DNA from: Platycnemis pennipes
Lineage: Eukaryota > Arthropoda > Insecta > Odonata > Platycnemididae
Direction of reading: 5' to 3'
Assembly: GCA_933228895.1 (NCBI GenBank)
Contig: OW121858.1
Span: 26,559,859-26,623,858, forward strand
Length of the DNA stretch: 64,000 nucleotides
In this document: one piece after another, positions 53,290 to 64,000 of the stretch
Numbering within the stretch: position 1 is the stretch's first letter
Layout of the letters: the number at the start of each line of letters is the position of its first letter
The notes under the pieces: generated by a model
What the model saw: only the letters and a program-made list of their open reading frames with translations
What the model was told of the DNA's origin: nothing
Databases searched by the model: none
Made by a program: the position numbers and the translations under genes

Positions 53290-54392
53290 GAAGGGAAGTG
53301 ACTGCCCGCATTAGAGAAATAAAGCTCAATCTATGTCCAATCCAATTTTTGAAGAAGAGGGGTTGAGGGCGAAAGCACTCAGGATATCAATTTCAACAGA
53401 GCTGATTTATTCAAGGGCACCAATCATTTATACACTAGGTGGTGCAAAAGGGGGAGTATAGGTAAACTGTTACTCATGATGGGGTGTCGGTCAAGGACCC
53501 GGGGCGGAGCGGCCAGCAGAGGCGTCGGGCGGTGTGTCACCAGTCGTGGCAGCAGGCACGGCCTCAAACCACCACCACCGCAGCAAAACTGGCCACGAGT
53601 ACAGGCCAGTGGCTCTTTGAATACTAATATATCCTGACCACTCCGTGTCGGATACACCTTTTGACTAGGTGCCGACTACGGGCCACTGAGGTCCACTTTC
53701 ATGTTTCTTCTGAGCGCCTTTGGCCTCGTCGTCCGGATATGGACGGCTCATCCTCCCCCTCTACTTCGGCGACTTAATATCCCAGCCTCCAATATCTTGA
53801 CCAACCGGCAACGAGGGGAAAGGAGGGTTTTTTTGTAATGCCCACCATCAGTTACATACATGCATGAGGTATATTACAGAAACATTAATGCCAGAGGAAA
53901 CATTTCTCTGGGGAAACAAACTTGGGCACCTTGCCTCAAAAAAACATTAGGACAGCAAATCCAACACTTGCCACACTCTTCCCAAGAATCGTGGCCAAGA
54001 GTAAATAAAATGTAAAACAAACCACGAAAGGAAACTTAAACACATTGCAATTAATAGTTCCTACTCGGGGTGGAGAAGAAGAGCCCATGAGTAAGGAATA
54101 ACTCCCGTAGAATAAACAACAGTCGATCAAACAAGGATCCGACAAACAAATCACCAACACAGTTTAATAAGGACACTAAAGTGCCCCACAAAACCGAATC
54201 GAAGCCCAATGTTATCGAAGGAGAACTTAACCAAAAAAGGGAAAATGAAACTAATTCAATCGGTCCCGCTGCTTTCCCCTTTGCACAGGCCCCCGACCGC
54301 TCGCCGACAACTCATCAGCTCACAGAGATGAGATAAGGGAGGTAACGGGGATTAGGCGGGGAAGGAATTCACTGAAACATGTCGCCCCGTCG
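53290..54392 (-). mobile_element. Probable gypsy-element 3' region/LTR, left of Transib
   Basis: On the minus strand this stretch has LTR-like signals (tataaatgattgg, then ttgaataaatcagc as poly(A) signal, then the ctgagtgctttcgccctc stretch). It lies directly downstream of the integrase remnant at 57808-58464 once the Transib element is removed. LTR borders were not fixed, and no coding was found. Confidence 0.35.
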
Positions 54393-54431
54393 CACACTGG
54401 GCGGAAATCGAAAAAAGCTGGCCAAAACCCT
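54393..54431 (+). repeat. Transib left terminal inverted repeat, signal-like
   Basis: Heptamer CACACTG (one off CACAGTG), 22 bp, then CCAAAACCC, which resembles the V(D)J nonamer ACAAAAACC at 7 of 9 positions. Confidence 0.8.
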
Positions 54432-55461
54432 AATTTTCGACTCTTTTCTACTGTTCCAAAAGTGCCATATTATTGTTCTACAATGTCCAAATATCCTAAA
54501 ACAGTAATTTTTTAAAATTAAATTGCGTTCGTAAAGTGGATATGATCCTTTAAAAAGTTACGAAAAAAAACGTTTCTCGAAATCTACGTTCTTAGCGAAA
54601 AATCTCAATGTTTGCCTTACTGGTATGGGGATATAAGTGAGAGATAATTCTTTTAGAGTATATATAATGATTATGTATACATATTTAATTGTATTTAGCT
54701 ATGGTTCTCGAATAAGTAAATATTCCGAGTGACCATTATGAACTATACAAAAATTCACTGTTTTTTGCTTAAATTTTAACTAAATCAGAGATGAAAGTAT
54801 TCATCCCCGCTTATCCACGCTGAGATATTAACATCTGCAGTGAGACTGAACTTTATTCTATACGATGATAAAATAAAATCCTGCGCATACTTGCGACTTT
54901 TCTACTTTTGTTAAATAATGTAAAGTGATACACGTCCTCTCAGACCTTGGCTCCCGCGCGCCGCCCGCCGCGCAGAGGAGCGAGGGAACTTAGCATTTTC
55001 TATATTTCTCTGGGAACTCCAGATTTAAAAAAACACTAATTGTACACCTTTTATTTTACAAATATCACTTCAATATATTTATGGGCCATTCACAGCTAGT
55101 GTGATTTCATCCTTTTGTAGAAAGTCCGTAGAGGTAGGACCCCAGGCCGCGGCATACAAAGACTCAATAAACTTGCCGGGGTTATTGTCATTTTGTGCAT
55201 TTTGTTTCTTGCGGCTACTAGTTCCTGCGTGCAAAATGTCGTAGGGGTGGCGACATAGTGAGTATCGGCTTAGAAAAAGACTCCTGGCAGCGGGGAAACC
55301 TGCGAAACGGTGGCGGGCGCGGTCACGAACCCATAACCTTTCGGCTCATGCATCGCCCCTTCTCGGATCACCATTTCACGGCTGAGCGGACCACACCAGT
55401 CTATGTTTGACATTCGTTGTGGAAAGGTAGTGCATTGGATCCTGTAGATTTCAATAAGACT

Positions 55462-57348
55462 ATGAGTATAACAAAAGTTACCCGCCTAGAACTGCATAAT
55501 GTTCTTTTGGAAAGAAGAGGAGAGTCAGCGGAGGTGAAGAAAAAAAATTGTTGCGCTTTTTATATGACAAATTTAACTTGGATGAGGACGAAGGTGCACA
55601 AAATTTGGCCGCCACTTCAGTACAGAAACACTTTTTCCATAGCTATTTTCAGAAGTGGGAAGAATGTTGGCGAAATAAGATTAGATTTCGGAAGAGGCAC
55701 AGGAAATGGTTGGAAGAAATCAAATTCCCACCCACTGTTTTTGAATATCTTCGAAGCACGTCTGGTGAAGGTGAGTACCCATTTCACGGTGAGAAAACTG
55801 ATAACTGAATGATAAGTATTTAGATCATTCATTTACTATAATTTTCTTACTGGTACGCCTAAAATAACACCCGGTGGAAGATCATCTTTTGTAAAAGCAA
55901 GTGAAAGGTCCAAACGTAGAAAAACCGAAAAATTATGAAGCAGCACTTCGAAAGAGGAATTGTGCTTGGCAACTTCAGTGCAACTGCGTGCCTCAGGAGA
56001 TGATGCTGCAGCAAAAATCATTAAAGAAGTGACAACAACAACACCAACTAGGGCTAAAAGAATGCTGTCCAAATGGAGAAGGAAAGATACAAGTCAAACT
56101 GAGCTATCGGATGAAGAGGCTATCTCCCTTATGGTAATGGGCCATCTGACAAAGATGCAGTACATCCTAATTCGTGAAACGGCGAGAAAGCATGGCCACA
56201 TTATCTACCCAAGTTACGACAGAATCAGATTGGCAAAAAGAGCGGCCTACCCAGAAAGGATATCAATTTCTGAAGAAAAATGTGAGGTTAATTTGCAGTC
56301 TCTTCTGGATCACACAGCCAGAAGGATTATGTATTCTCTTAGGCGTTTAGAGAAAAACTGTGCCAGCACTTCATGTACCCTCATATGTAAATGGGGTTTT
56401 GACGATAGTTCTGGCCATTCACAGTATAAGCAGACGTGGGAGAAACTTAATGCAAGAGACGAAAGCTTGTTCGCGACCTCTCTTGTACCGCTTCACTTGT
56501 TGCACACAGCATCAGGTAAACAAATTCAGAAATAGTTATATATATATAATACTATGCATAATAGTTTGGGTGAATTGAAATGATTGTTCTTTATTTTAAG
56601 ACAGGTGAATCTGTCTGGGCAAATCCTGGCCCAGGCCTTTGTAGGCCAATGAATCCTTTGTAGGCCAATTAGAATACAATGGAGTCGAGAAACAAAAGTT
56701 ATTTCACAAGAAGAAGAATGGTATATCAGTGAACAGATAAAGATTCTTCGCCCAATTAAGATTGACAACGATTATTTTAATGACTAATGTAAATATTACG
56801 CAGGATATCTTTGGATTTTCTCAAAGTTATCAAATTTCCTGCAACTTTTCTTTCCAGGAATTGAAAAGGAACTCATTAACCGATTCGTCACCATTTTGAA
56901 AGCAATATCAAGTGAGCTAAAAATAAATATTATTGCTTTCAAAAATTATTGTTATTCTACGGCAAAATTATTTGTAAAATTATATGTATGGTATTATATG
57001 CCACCTACCATTCACAAAGTTTTAATTCATGGAGCAGAAATCGTTAACGATGCAATTATACCAATTGGCCAGCTTTCCGAGGAGGCTTTGGAAACACGGA
57101 ACAAGGACATCCGGAGATTTAGGGAGCATCACTCTAGAAAAATCTCCAGGTTAGCTACAAACCATGACCTTTTTCACAGACTGCTTGTGACTTCCGACCA
57201 ATATATTTCCTGCACTTCTGAAGTTGCTACCCGGGTGAAGAAGAAAATACCAAGCCAAGTCGGCAAACTTCTTTTGATTCAGGAGACGGATACCAATTTT
57301 GAGTCTTCAGAGGAAGATTTTGTATCAGATGAGGATTTAGGTTTCTAA
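55462..57348 (+). pseudogene. Transib (RAG1-like) transposase, broken
   Basis: Exon a (55462-55770): MSITKVTRLELHNVLLERRG, a shift at an A8 run, LLRFLYDKFNLDEDE, then donor gtgagt. Exon b (about 55853-56515): PGGRSSFVKASERSKRRKTE, a TGA at 55936, TPTRAKRMLSKWRRK, YPERISISEEKCEVNLQSLL, and CKWGFDDSSGHSQYKQTW holding the first catalytic Asp (RAG1 D600 position). Exon c (from 56605): ESVWANPGP...CRPIRIQWSRET, with a 19-bp tandem duplication. Exon d (56858-57348): VWYYMPPTIHKVLIHGAEIV, IPIGQLSEEALETRNKDIRR, FREHHSRKISRLATNHDL; the Glu in SEEALE corresponds to RAG1 E962. The part with the second Asp, between c and d, is absent. Intron positions are inferred from splice sites and homology from memory of the family. 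Confidence 0.78.
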
Positions 57349-57763
57349 GTACATATTATAAGTGTGCTTTTAATGTTAGCATAGTTTTTAATATTTACAT
57401 CAAAATAAAAATCTACAGATAACAATTATTTTAAGTAATTGAAACATCCCCATATTAAGTAAAAATTAGCGGATCTTCGCCGGATTTTTATTGTATAATT
57501 AATTTATTGATACTAAGTACGCATTGTCAATCACAAGACTAATGTAAATAACGTCATAATACATCTCAGTGATATTAAAAATCCCTGGGGTAAGTTTCCG
57601 GTAATTTCACCGTTTCTCACTTGATCTGTCTCTCCGCCATTTTGTTTTTAGAACCTCTCCTGGTGGAGATGGGTTCTCATAAACACTAAAATTGGATTCC
57701 TCAAGCCAAAATCATTTTGAAGCAACAAAAATTAGCTCTTAATTTGGAAAAATGACGTCTACA

Positions 57764-57802
57764 AGGGTTTTGGCCAGCTTTTCTCGATTTCCGCCCACTG
57801 TG
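57764..57802 (-). repeat. Transib right terminal inverted repeat, consensus heptamer
   Basis: On the minus strand it opens with the exact V(D)J heptamer CACAGTG, then a 22-bp spacer and CCAAAACCC. This is close in layout to a 23-spacer recombination signal. Confidence 0.82.
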
Positions 57803-57807
57803 CGTCG

Positions 57808-58464
57808 TTGGTGGATAGGCTTGAGTTGTGGAACATGACACCTACGTTTTCTCACGTCTGTTTCTAAGTCTTCCAACTCTACGGTTACTGGACCAGTGAA
57901 TCTTTAAATGCGTTGAGGCGCACACCACTTAGGAAGTAGTTTACCGGAGATTTTGTCTACGGCAGAGCTGGCCAAGTGCAGTGCACACGTGACATCCTAA
58001 CCAACCTCGAAGGCCAAATTCTTCTGATGTCGGTCGTATCTGAACGCCACCACCTTGTTCGCGCGTTTTAAGCAATGAAGAGCGTCGACCCACTTCTCCT
58101 CGAGGTTGCCTTCTTTTTCCGGTTGACAGACACTATCGTCTATTCCCCATTGAATACCCAAGGGGTGATTTAGTTCCCAACCAAAGAATTAACTTGCAGG
58201 GGTACATTTTGTACTCTCATTGATGGCGCTTTTAAAGGCGATTGTCAAGCCGTGTAACTCCTCATCCTACCTTGTCTGATCGTAAAGATGGAATACCGTC
58301 AGGTCGATTTTTAGTTTTCTATTGAATTTTTCAACATGGCAAGGCTGAGGGATGTAGGTGCTAGTCTTGACGTGTTTAATCCCCCAGGAGAAGCACATAC
58401 TTTTTAATTCCTTAGATGTGAATACCGAAGCATTATCAGATAACAGTAATTCTGGGAAACCCAT
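57808..58464 (-). pseudogene. Ty3/gypsy integrase fragment
   Basis: The intact stretch 58267-58464 reads MGFPELLLSDNASVFTSKEL, KSMCFSWGIKHVKTSTYIPQ and PCHVEKFNRKLKIDL. This is the second half of the integrase core, with its second Asp (LLSDN) and Glu (HVEKFNR). Downstream in several frames it is still legible as FEVG, VDKISGKLLPKW, APQRI and RFTGPVTVELEDLETDVRKR. The Transib insertion cuts it at 57807. Upstream pol is missing beyond 58470. Old and inactive. Confidence 0.72.
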
Positions 58465-58469
58465 TAGAG

Positions 58470-60240
58470 CAAATTAGTGCTGGGTACGGAGCGGAGGTTT
58501 CCGGAGTGAGTGTTTGCCGCGCTTTCAATCGGAGCTACCGATTACTCATGATTGACGCGGGATTTTTGAAACATCCTCTTTTTCTTCCCATGTCGCCTAT
58601 GCAATACACAGTCAAATTAAAGCACTATTCGCTTATGAAAAGTATTATATAGGCTACAAACCTATGTTATTCCTGAAAACGCTATCCTTAGCGATTGAGG
58701 CTCAAATAATAGGTAGGTACTGTTAAGGTGTATAACAGGAATCATCCCATGAAGGGGTGATTCGATATCGGGTAAATTTAAAATTAAAATCAATATGATT
58801 AAGGAATGCCAACAGCTCTTAAATGGTATGTAGATGGTTTTTAATCCATTCTTTAAAAATTCTTTACTCTAAATAAACTCACGATTTATATCAGAGGATA
58901 TAACCTCTTTCAACTTTATAAGTGCTGGTTAAAATCACATTCTTAACAATCTCGATGCAAATTATTTCATGGGTTCATCAGATAAATAATACGTCATTTA
59001 TGCATACCAGATTTTTTTCCATTCAGAAAAATCATGGCTTTCGCTGTTTCTGGAGACTGTTTCTCCAGTCGACAATTGTTTGACCGGCACATAGTGGTCC
59101 CAAATCCCAAACAGGTGGCCAAAATAAGAAGATGTATATCAATTTTTATGAAATTTCGCAAATAAGGAGTTTTAAGGCTATTAATATAAATATGAAGTGA
59201 ACTTAAAATATAAAAAAATGGTGAACAACTTAATTTAATAATTACTCAAGGTACCTGATATTTTGTGCGTAGGGTTTTCTGAGTCTGAACTTACAAAATT
59301 GAAGTCAGCTTTTAAATGCAACAAAATGGCGGAAAATGTATCTAAAAGTCGCATGAGGTATAGTAATCGCAGGCGCCTATGTTCCTCGAGGAACAGCAAC
59401 TGATTTATGTGAGACTAAAGAGCTGGTCCCCTTCATGAAATTAAAAGTTCAATGTTCATTCCTCTTCGCGTATTAATTGTTCGCATATTATAAGATTATT
59501 TGCGCACTTGAGTATGCTATAAATAAAGTTAAAAATGAACGTCAGTTCATGTTTTCGACAATACCCTTCCACTTTTATTCCTAACGCAAACCGATTGTTG
59601 AGTGAAGCGCGCTATTTGGAGGGAAAAGGAGATGTCTAATTAAGAACGCTTTGCCCTCCCTGTCCAAAAGCCAACCCAGGTGACTTTTCTATTTCCACAG
59701 TGCCTTAAAAACTAAATTATTCTTTTGTTGGTTTCTGCCCGCAAATTTTAGAATGATGTATTTAAATATTTAAAAAAAATGTTAATTTATAGATTGAAAA
59801 CTATCATATAACTTAATTTTGAGTGAAAACTCACGTGAAAGTAAACATTTGACGAAGACAAAAGTTAATAATGAATTGATTTGAGGATTATACTGGAAGA
59901 GTAAATGCACGATTTTTACTTACTTTGACATCATTGGACAAAAACTATCACAGAAGGCGAAAGAGCGGCCGGGGGCAGTTGATTTGTTTTTATGAATTTT
60001 ATGTAAGAGTTTCTGAACTCAACTCGGAAGTGTACGACACCTGCTACAATAACTTATAAAAAAATAAAATTTGAAAGCGTTCAATATACCTATCGTAATT
60101 GGTAATAAATTACATTTACACTCCGTTCACGTGTCATGATGTCAGATAGATCATGAAGTGTATTCATCATTTTCAGTTATTAGAAACCAAGATGTTTTCC
60201 ACGATTCAAATAATGTTAAAATGGTGTAAAATAAATTAGC
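58470..60240. other. No gene recognised
   Basis: AT-rich with no convincing coding region. Confidence 0.4.
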
Positions 60241-60665
60241 TTTGGAGATGACCGGTCTATCTGAACAATGTTACCCAAAAAAAAAGATAGCTCAAGAAAA
60301 GTGCAACTGAAAAAAGCTGATGTAGTGTATGAACACACGATGTGGGGTCTGTATTCCAAATTAATGCTAACAGCACCAGGTACTAGCAGAAAGAGTCAGG
60401 AAACTCCAGTGGAAGAAATTGGAAGATACATAGTAGAAGACTTGCTTCCACCTTGTGAAAACATGTTTAATTGCTGGAAAATAAACAGCCTGTATCCTCA
60501 CTTAAAGGAATTATCTTAAAAGTATTTAATCTCTTCGCCATCAACAGTTTTTTCTGAGCGACTCTTCAGCACCTCAAGCTTAATTTGTGACCATAAAAGA
60601 AGCTGATTAGATCCTGAACGGCTGAGGATGCTTGTATTTTTAAATACAAAGCTGTAGTAGGCAAT
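60241..60665 (+). pseudogene. hAT transposase C-terminal fragment
   Basis: A frame (60268-60519) ending CENMFNCWKINSLYPHLKEL is followed, in another frame, by SERLFSTSSLICDHKRS, a stop, and LDPERLRMLVFLNTKL. Together these match the hAT C-terminal dimerisation region (P...WW..N...YP.L..LA...L.IPATS.PSERLFS.AG.....+R..L.PE....L.FL..N). The IPATS part is degraded (FAINSFF). Catalytic domain absent. Different fragment, possibly same family, as the relic at 5.9-8.6 kb. Confidence 0.75.
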
Positions 60666-61336
60666 AAGTTTCAAATGATATTATTGATGCATATGATTTT
60701 ATTGATTTCATTAAATTTGAAATTTTATAATGAAGAAGTTATTTTTTTAACTTTAATGAGTACGCCATTTTATTTATGCAGACATCAAATACATTAGTAG
60801 AATATTTAATATGCAATATGAAATTCTAGTATTCGAGGTATTCGAACTATGATTTAATATTCGACTTCGATATTCGAGTTCAAGAAATTTGCTATTCAAC
60901 CCATCTCCAGAATAAATATACTTTATCCGTAATCAACGACTGTCCTCTAAAAGAAGGGCTGCAAAATAAAGTGCGGTGACCAGTGCCGTAGAGTTTGTTG
61001 TACCGTAGACTTTGAATGGGACGTAATTCACAAGGCGGAAACCCGTCTCCTATTATAACATCAGCAGAATTCATACCACATACCATCATCAAAAACAGCT
61101 TCATCGCCAAAGACAATGAGTCAAATTTTGCTTCAATATGTGGTATATTTATGAGGATTTTCGTAAATGTGGCTTATTTTTTGAAATATATTTTTGCGTG
61201 TTAATATTTATTTATAATTTTTTTCTGAATACATATGTGCATGCTATTTTTGCGGTCCGTTTAGATTTCGCTGAAAACGCGACGAATCGGTAAAATAGCT
61301 TGTTGTTGAGATTCAGCGCCGGCAGTCACGTTTGAC
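60666..61336. other. No gene recognised
   Basis: AT-rich; no domain seen on either strand. Confidence 0.4.
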
Positions 61337-63624
61337 TCATTGCTCCGAAAACCTCCGGTTCCTCCGATTACCTCCGTTCCCTTGCCTCGCCACCGATTGC
61401 CGCCGACCTCCGTCGGTAGTACCGGAGGTAACCGGAGAAAGCGCAGTAATCGCATTCACGGATTCAATCATCGGAGAACTGCCTTCGGTGCTCAGCACTA
61501 CTTTGACCCTCTTGATAAATTTTCTGGAAGCCTCAGGGTCATCCAGTGCGGGATGGAATGGTCTGTAAGCATCAATGGCCGCAGCCACATCCCTACCATA
61601 GAGCTGTCAAAATCAAGGTTTAGAGAGTTTGCTGCATGCTAAGTAAATGTTTGATTTCTTGGAACAACACATTCCTCAACAGTAAAAATGAATAAGCGTA
61701 GTGATATAATACCTGAAAAGCCTTGCAACATTCATTATTTGGTAGGGCTTATGATGCACCTGATCCCTGGTAAGCTTAGGGCATGCTTTCAACCGGTGTT
61801 TCCCAGGCTGTTCCTGTTACAGTACAGCATCTCAGTGTCTCAGCTTCACCACCCCATCTGGAGTCTGTGAAAGGGTATAGGTCGATGTGAGAGAAGGACA
61901 TTAAATATTTCAACTGTCAAAAGATACCAAAAGGATTACGTACCCAGATCGCTTCATGATTAAAAACGAAGTTCCATAAGTTCTTCAGAAGGTGTGGGAA
62001 GTCTGAGCAGAAAAATAGCCTCCTAGATTAGTGCCAAGGGTGTTCACAACTGTCCCGAGTTTCATCAACACCAAATAGCCTACCCATACTACGATTCTAC
62101 TGGGCACCGTCACAAGTGACCACATCCACCAAGTAGCCAGACCTCTCCAGCAGTATGATGTTTTCCAAAATAAGGTGTTGCAGAACTGTACTACTTGCAC
62201 ATCCCTTACTTAGAAAAAATGCCAAAGCCTGTACCCATCTCCCTCGGAAAGTCTGGAATATGAATACCAAGCCATGGTCCCCCATCTCATTCGTTTGTTG
62301 GGGCGGAGTGTGATCCCCCAAATCAGTGAACCCGTCAACTTTTAGGGTGTTTTTTTTCAAAAGTCAAGCCCTTGGGGAGCTTCATCTCATTCAATAGCAA
62401 AGCACCTGGTAAGAAATAAATGCCTTCATTAATATGCAACTTAATGTGATCTCACTGAAATATGTATAGGATCTGCCATTGCAGCACTTACCTCGACGCT
62501 CTACAGAAGGCAGCCCTTCAGCTTTTACCTTCATGCAGTCAAACATAGCCTGCTAAAAATCATAATCCCTCTTTATGGTCTTCATATATTTGCTGAGGGT
62601 ATCGCGGTTTAGAAGGCATAGAATCCCATTAGCCCTCCAATGGTCGTATGACTTCCTACTCTGAATTCTAAGGAGCAAGCACTCGTACACCCTTCGGAGT
62701 GTTTAGGGGCTGCCCTTAGAATTATTCACTTTGAAAGATGCAAAAATAGCCTTCACTCCTTCATGCTGACTTTCAGGAAGGGCAGCTAATTCAGCAGCAA
62801 TTCAGCCTCATATGTCGAGGAGCATTTCTGCTTCAAAGCCTGTATTTCCGTCTGCAAAGTCATCACCTAAAGAAATGAAGTGAGGGATGTATTGAAGATA
62901 TCAGAAGGGCACCAAAATATACTGACAACTATATGATGTACTTACCCGACTAGCAAGCCTCTTCTGTATGCGGCAGACTTTCAATGCCACACTTGCAGAC
63001 TCTACGGGCTTCTTAGGAGGACCTTGCTTCTTACGAAGCCTGTCCACTATTTTCCTCCTGATTTTCGCACAAGGAGGGCATCTCACAGTTGCCCTATGCC
63101 TAGGTGTCACATTTTGTTCCTTGACTTTGAGATCTAGACAAAACAACCAAAATTGTGACAGTTAATTTGAAACTCCACGAAAGTCACCTACATGAAAAAA
63201 TAATGTTCATTCGCATTCTCAAGGACGTTCAAAGATGGCTTGGAAGAAGGGAGACACCACAATGTCCTTGGAAAGCATATACGTTGGAATGAAATCAAGG
63301 TAGATGTCGAGGGTTGAAAGTAGTTTCACTTGCCTCACACTTAATGGACGGAAGCTCAAAAATATGGGGGTGACAATGACAATTACTGAAAAAATGCCAA
63401 CTATGGCTAAGTTCAATATATCAATCCTCACTAAGCCTGCTGCCCCGAAACATTCCTTAAATAGCGCATGTACTCCAATTCATATATATGCTTTCTCGGC
63501 AATAAATATATTCATGGCCAATGTGGCATTAATTCTAACAGGAAAAGACTTACCTGTGGAAAGCAACGGGGCTTCCTCTAAGGAATCTCTCCTGGCAGCC
63601 GAACGCTCTACATGTATTCAGCAT
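61337..63624 (-). pseudogene. P-element/THAP9-like transposase, multi-exon, broken
   Basis: Exon 1 is 63554-63624 (MLNTCRAFGCQERFLRGSPV AFHR), the first half of a THAP zinc domain (C-X4-C ... FHR), donor gtaagt. Exon at 62946-63133 reads PRHRATVRCPPCAKIRRKIV. Exon at 62492-62866 reads MTLQTEIQALKQKCSS. Exon at 61713-62405 reads LLNEMKLPKGLTFEKKTLKV, DHGLVFIFQTFRGRWVQALA, LERSGYLVDVVTCDGAQ, a stop, NRSMGRLFGV, and then HPWH, a stop, SRRLFFCSDFPHLLKNLWNF and the P-type DGVVKLRH...KACPKLTRDQV. Exon at 61337-61603 reads LYGRDVAAAIDAYRPFHPAL and DDPEASRKFIKRV. The RNase H-like GTPase-containing transposase of this class binds DNA through THAP. The second half of the THAP domain was not found, and stops at W and other codons kill it. 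Confidence 0.75.
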
Positions 63625-64000
63625 GATGCTGACCCGAGTAACGTGACACACGACGATCTTATGTTGAACACGGCGTGACGTCATGCGCCATCTACCCGTA
63701 TTTCAGATCTATACATCACACACAGGAAGGCGAGGGTCGCCCGTCAGGGTAAAAATTACCAAAGGTGGAGGGGTTGGAGCCACGCGGAAGGCAGTTCACC
63801 TCTTGTGGCTTCTGTTCTTCCGCGAGGAACCTCACACTGGTGGGGTTGCCTTTTCCATTTAACGAATATTGGATGCACCAAAATAAAAATGTAGTTGGTT
63901 AACCAAGATCTCCGGTGGAAAAGTGGTAATTATTAAGTGTGTGAAGCGAAAGATTCAGAAGAGAATGCGACCGCATATTTGCTGAGAAAATATTATTGTC
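63625..64000. other. No gene recognised
   Basis: Window end; moderately GC-rich, no domain seen. Terminal repeats of the P-like element were not identified. Confidence 0.35.

Larger units (their letters stand above)
54393..57802 (+). mobile_element. Transib DNA transposon (RAG1-related), complete ends
   Basis: 39-bp terminal inverted repeats (54393-54431 and 57764-57802, 37 of 39 matching) start CACACTGGGCGG at the left and CACAGTGGGCGG at the right. Both are flanked by CGTCG (54388-54392 and 57803-57807). The CAC start, 5-bp GC-rich duplication and encoded protein fit the Transib superfamily, from which RAG1 and the V(D)J recombination signals derive. Length is 3410 bp. Confidence 0.9.

Overview
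This window looks like repeat-rich euchromatin from an arthropod, most likely an insect. The evidence is a ZAD (zinc-finger-associated) domain gene pair, several C2H2 zinc-finger genes with introns, GT-AG splice signals, AT-rich intergenic DNA, and a mix of transposon families typical of insects: piggyBac, Transib, Tigger/pogo, hAT, Harbinger, P-element/THAP, Penelope, Ty3/gypsy and a jockey/CR1-like LINE. I cannot name the species. No bacterial genes, operons, CRISPR arrays or rRNA genes were seen. Frameshifts and in-frame stops are reported as read; some could be assembly errors.

Layout. 1-4.3 kb: a broken C2H2 zinc-finger gene (+), a Harbinger nuclease fragment (+), a second broken zinc-finger gene (-) and a Penelope 3' fragment (-). 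5.35-5.69 kb: a palindromic minisatellite. 5.87-8.6 kb: a hAT transposase relic split by a complete but dead Tigger element with TA target duplication. 9.0-11.15 kb: piggyBac copy I with TTAA ends. 13.4-16.0 kb: a 1.1-kb inverted duplication carrying two divergent ZAD genes, one intact across its two exons and one broken. 16.48-18.65 kb: a Penelope element with long inverted terminal repeats, each holding a hammerhead-ribozyme-like core. 18.72-24.67 kb: a Ty3/gypsy element (-) with apparently identical 1430-bp LTRs that has lost reverse transcriptase, RNase H and most of integrase by an in-frame deletion.

25.4-42.2 kb holds three partial copies (A, B, C) of a segment with a captured zinc-finger exon. 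Copies A and B also carry an internally deleted piggyBac (type IV). Copy A is interrupted by a 3000-bp piggyBac (type II), and copy B by a Penelope element. Between A and B lies piggyBac III (32558-35625), with perfect 13-bp inverted ends, TTAA flanks and a three-exon transposase of 606 codons that reads through with an intact DDD triad; a tRNA-derived SINE sits in its intron.

43-50.6 kb: an unclassified interspersed repeat with a TATCGATA cluster, a two-exon nine-finger zinc-finger gene (+) with a decayed 3' tail, and a truncated LINE. 54.39-57.80 kb: a Transib element, the family that gave rise to RAG1, with 39-bp inverted ends that begin with a V(D)J-like CACAGTG heptamer and a 5-bp CGTCG target duplication, inserted in an old gypsy element. 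57.8-63.6 kb: a gypsy integrase fragment (-), a hAT C-terminal fragment (+) and a multi-exon P-element/THAP9-like transposase relic (-).

The host genes here are the zinc-finger and ZAD genes. They do not form an operon and their targets are unknown. The rest is a record of nested insertions, in which empty-site paralogues inside the window let several insertion events be read directly.
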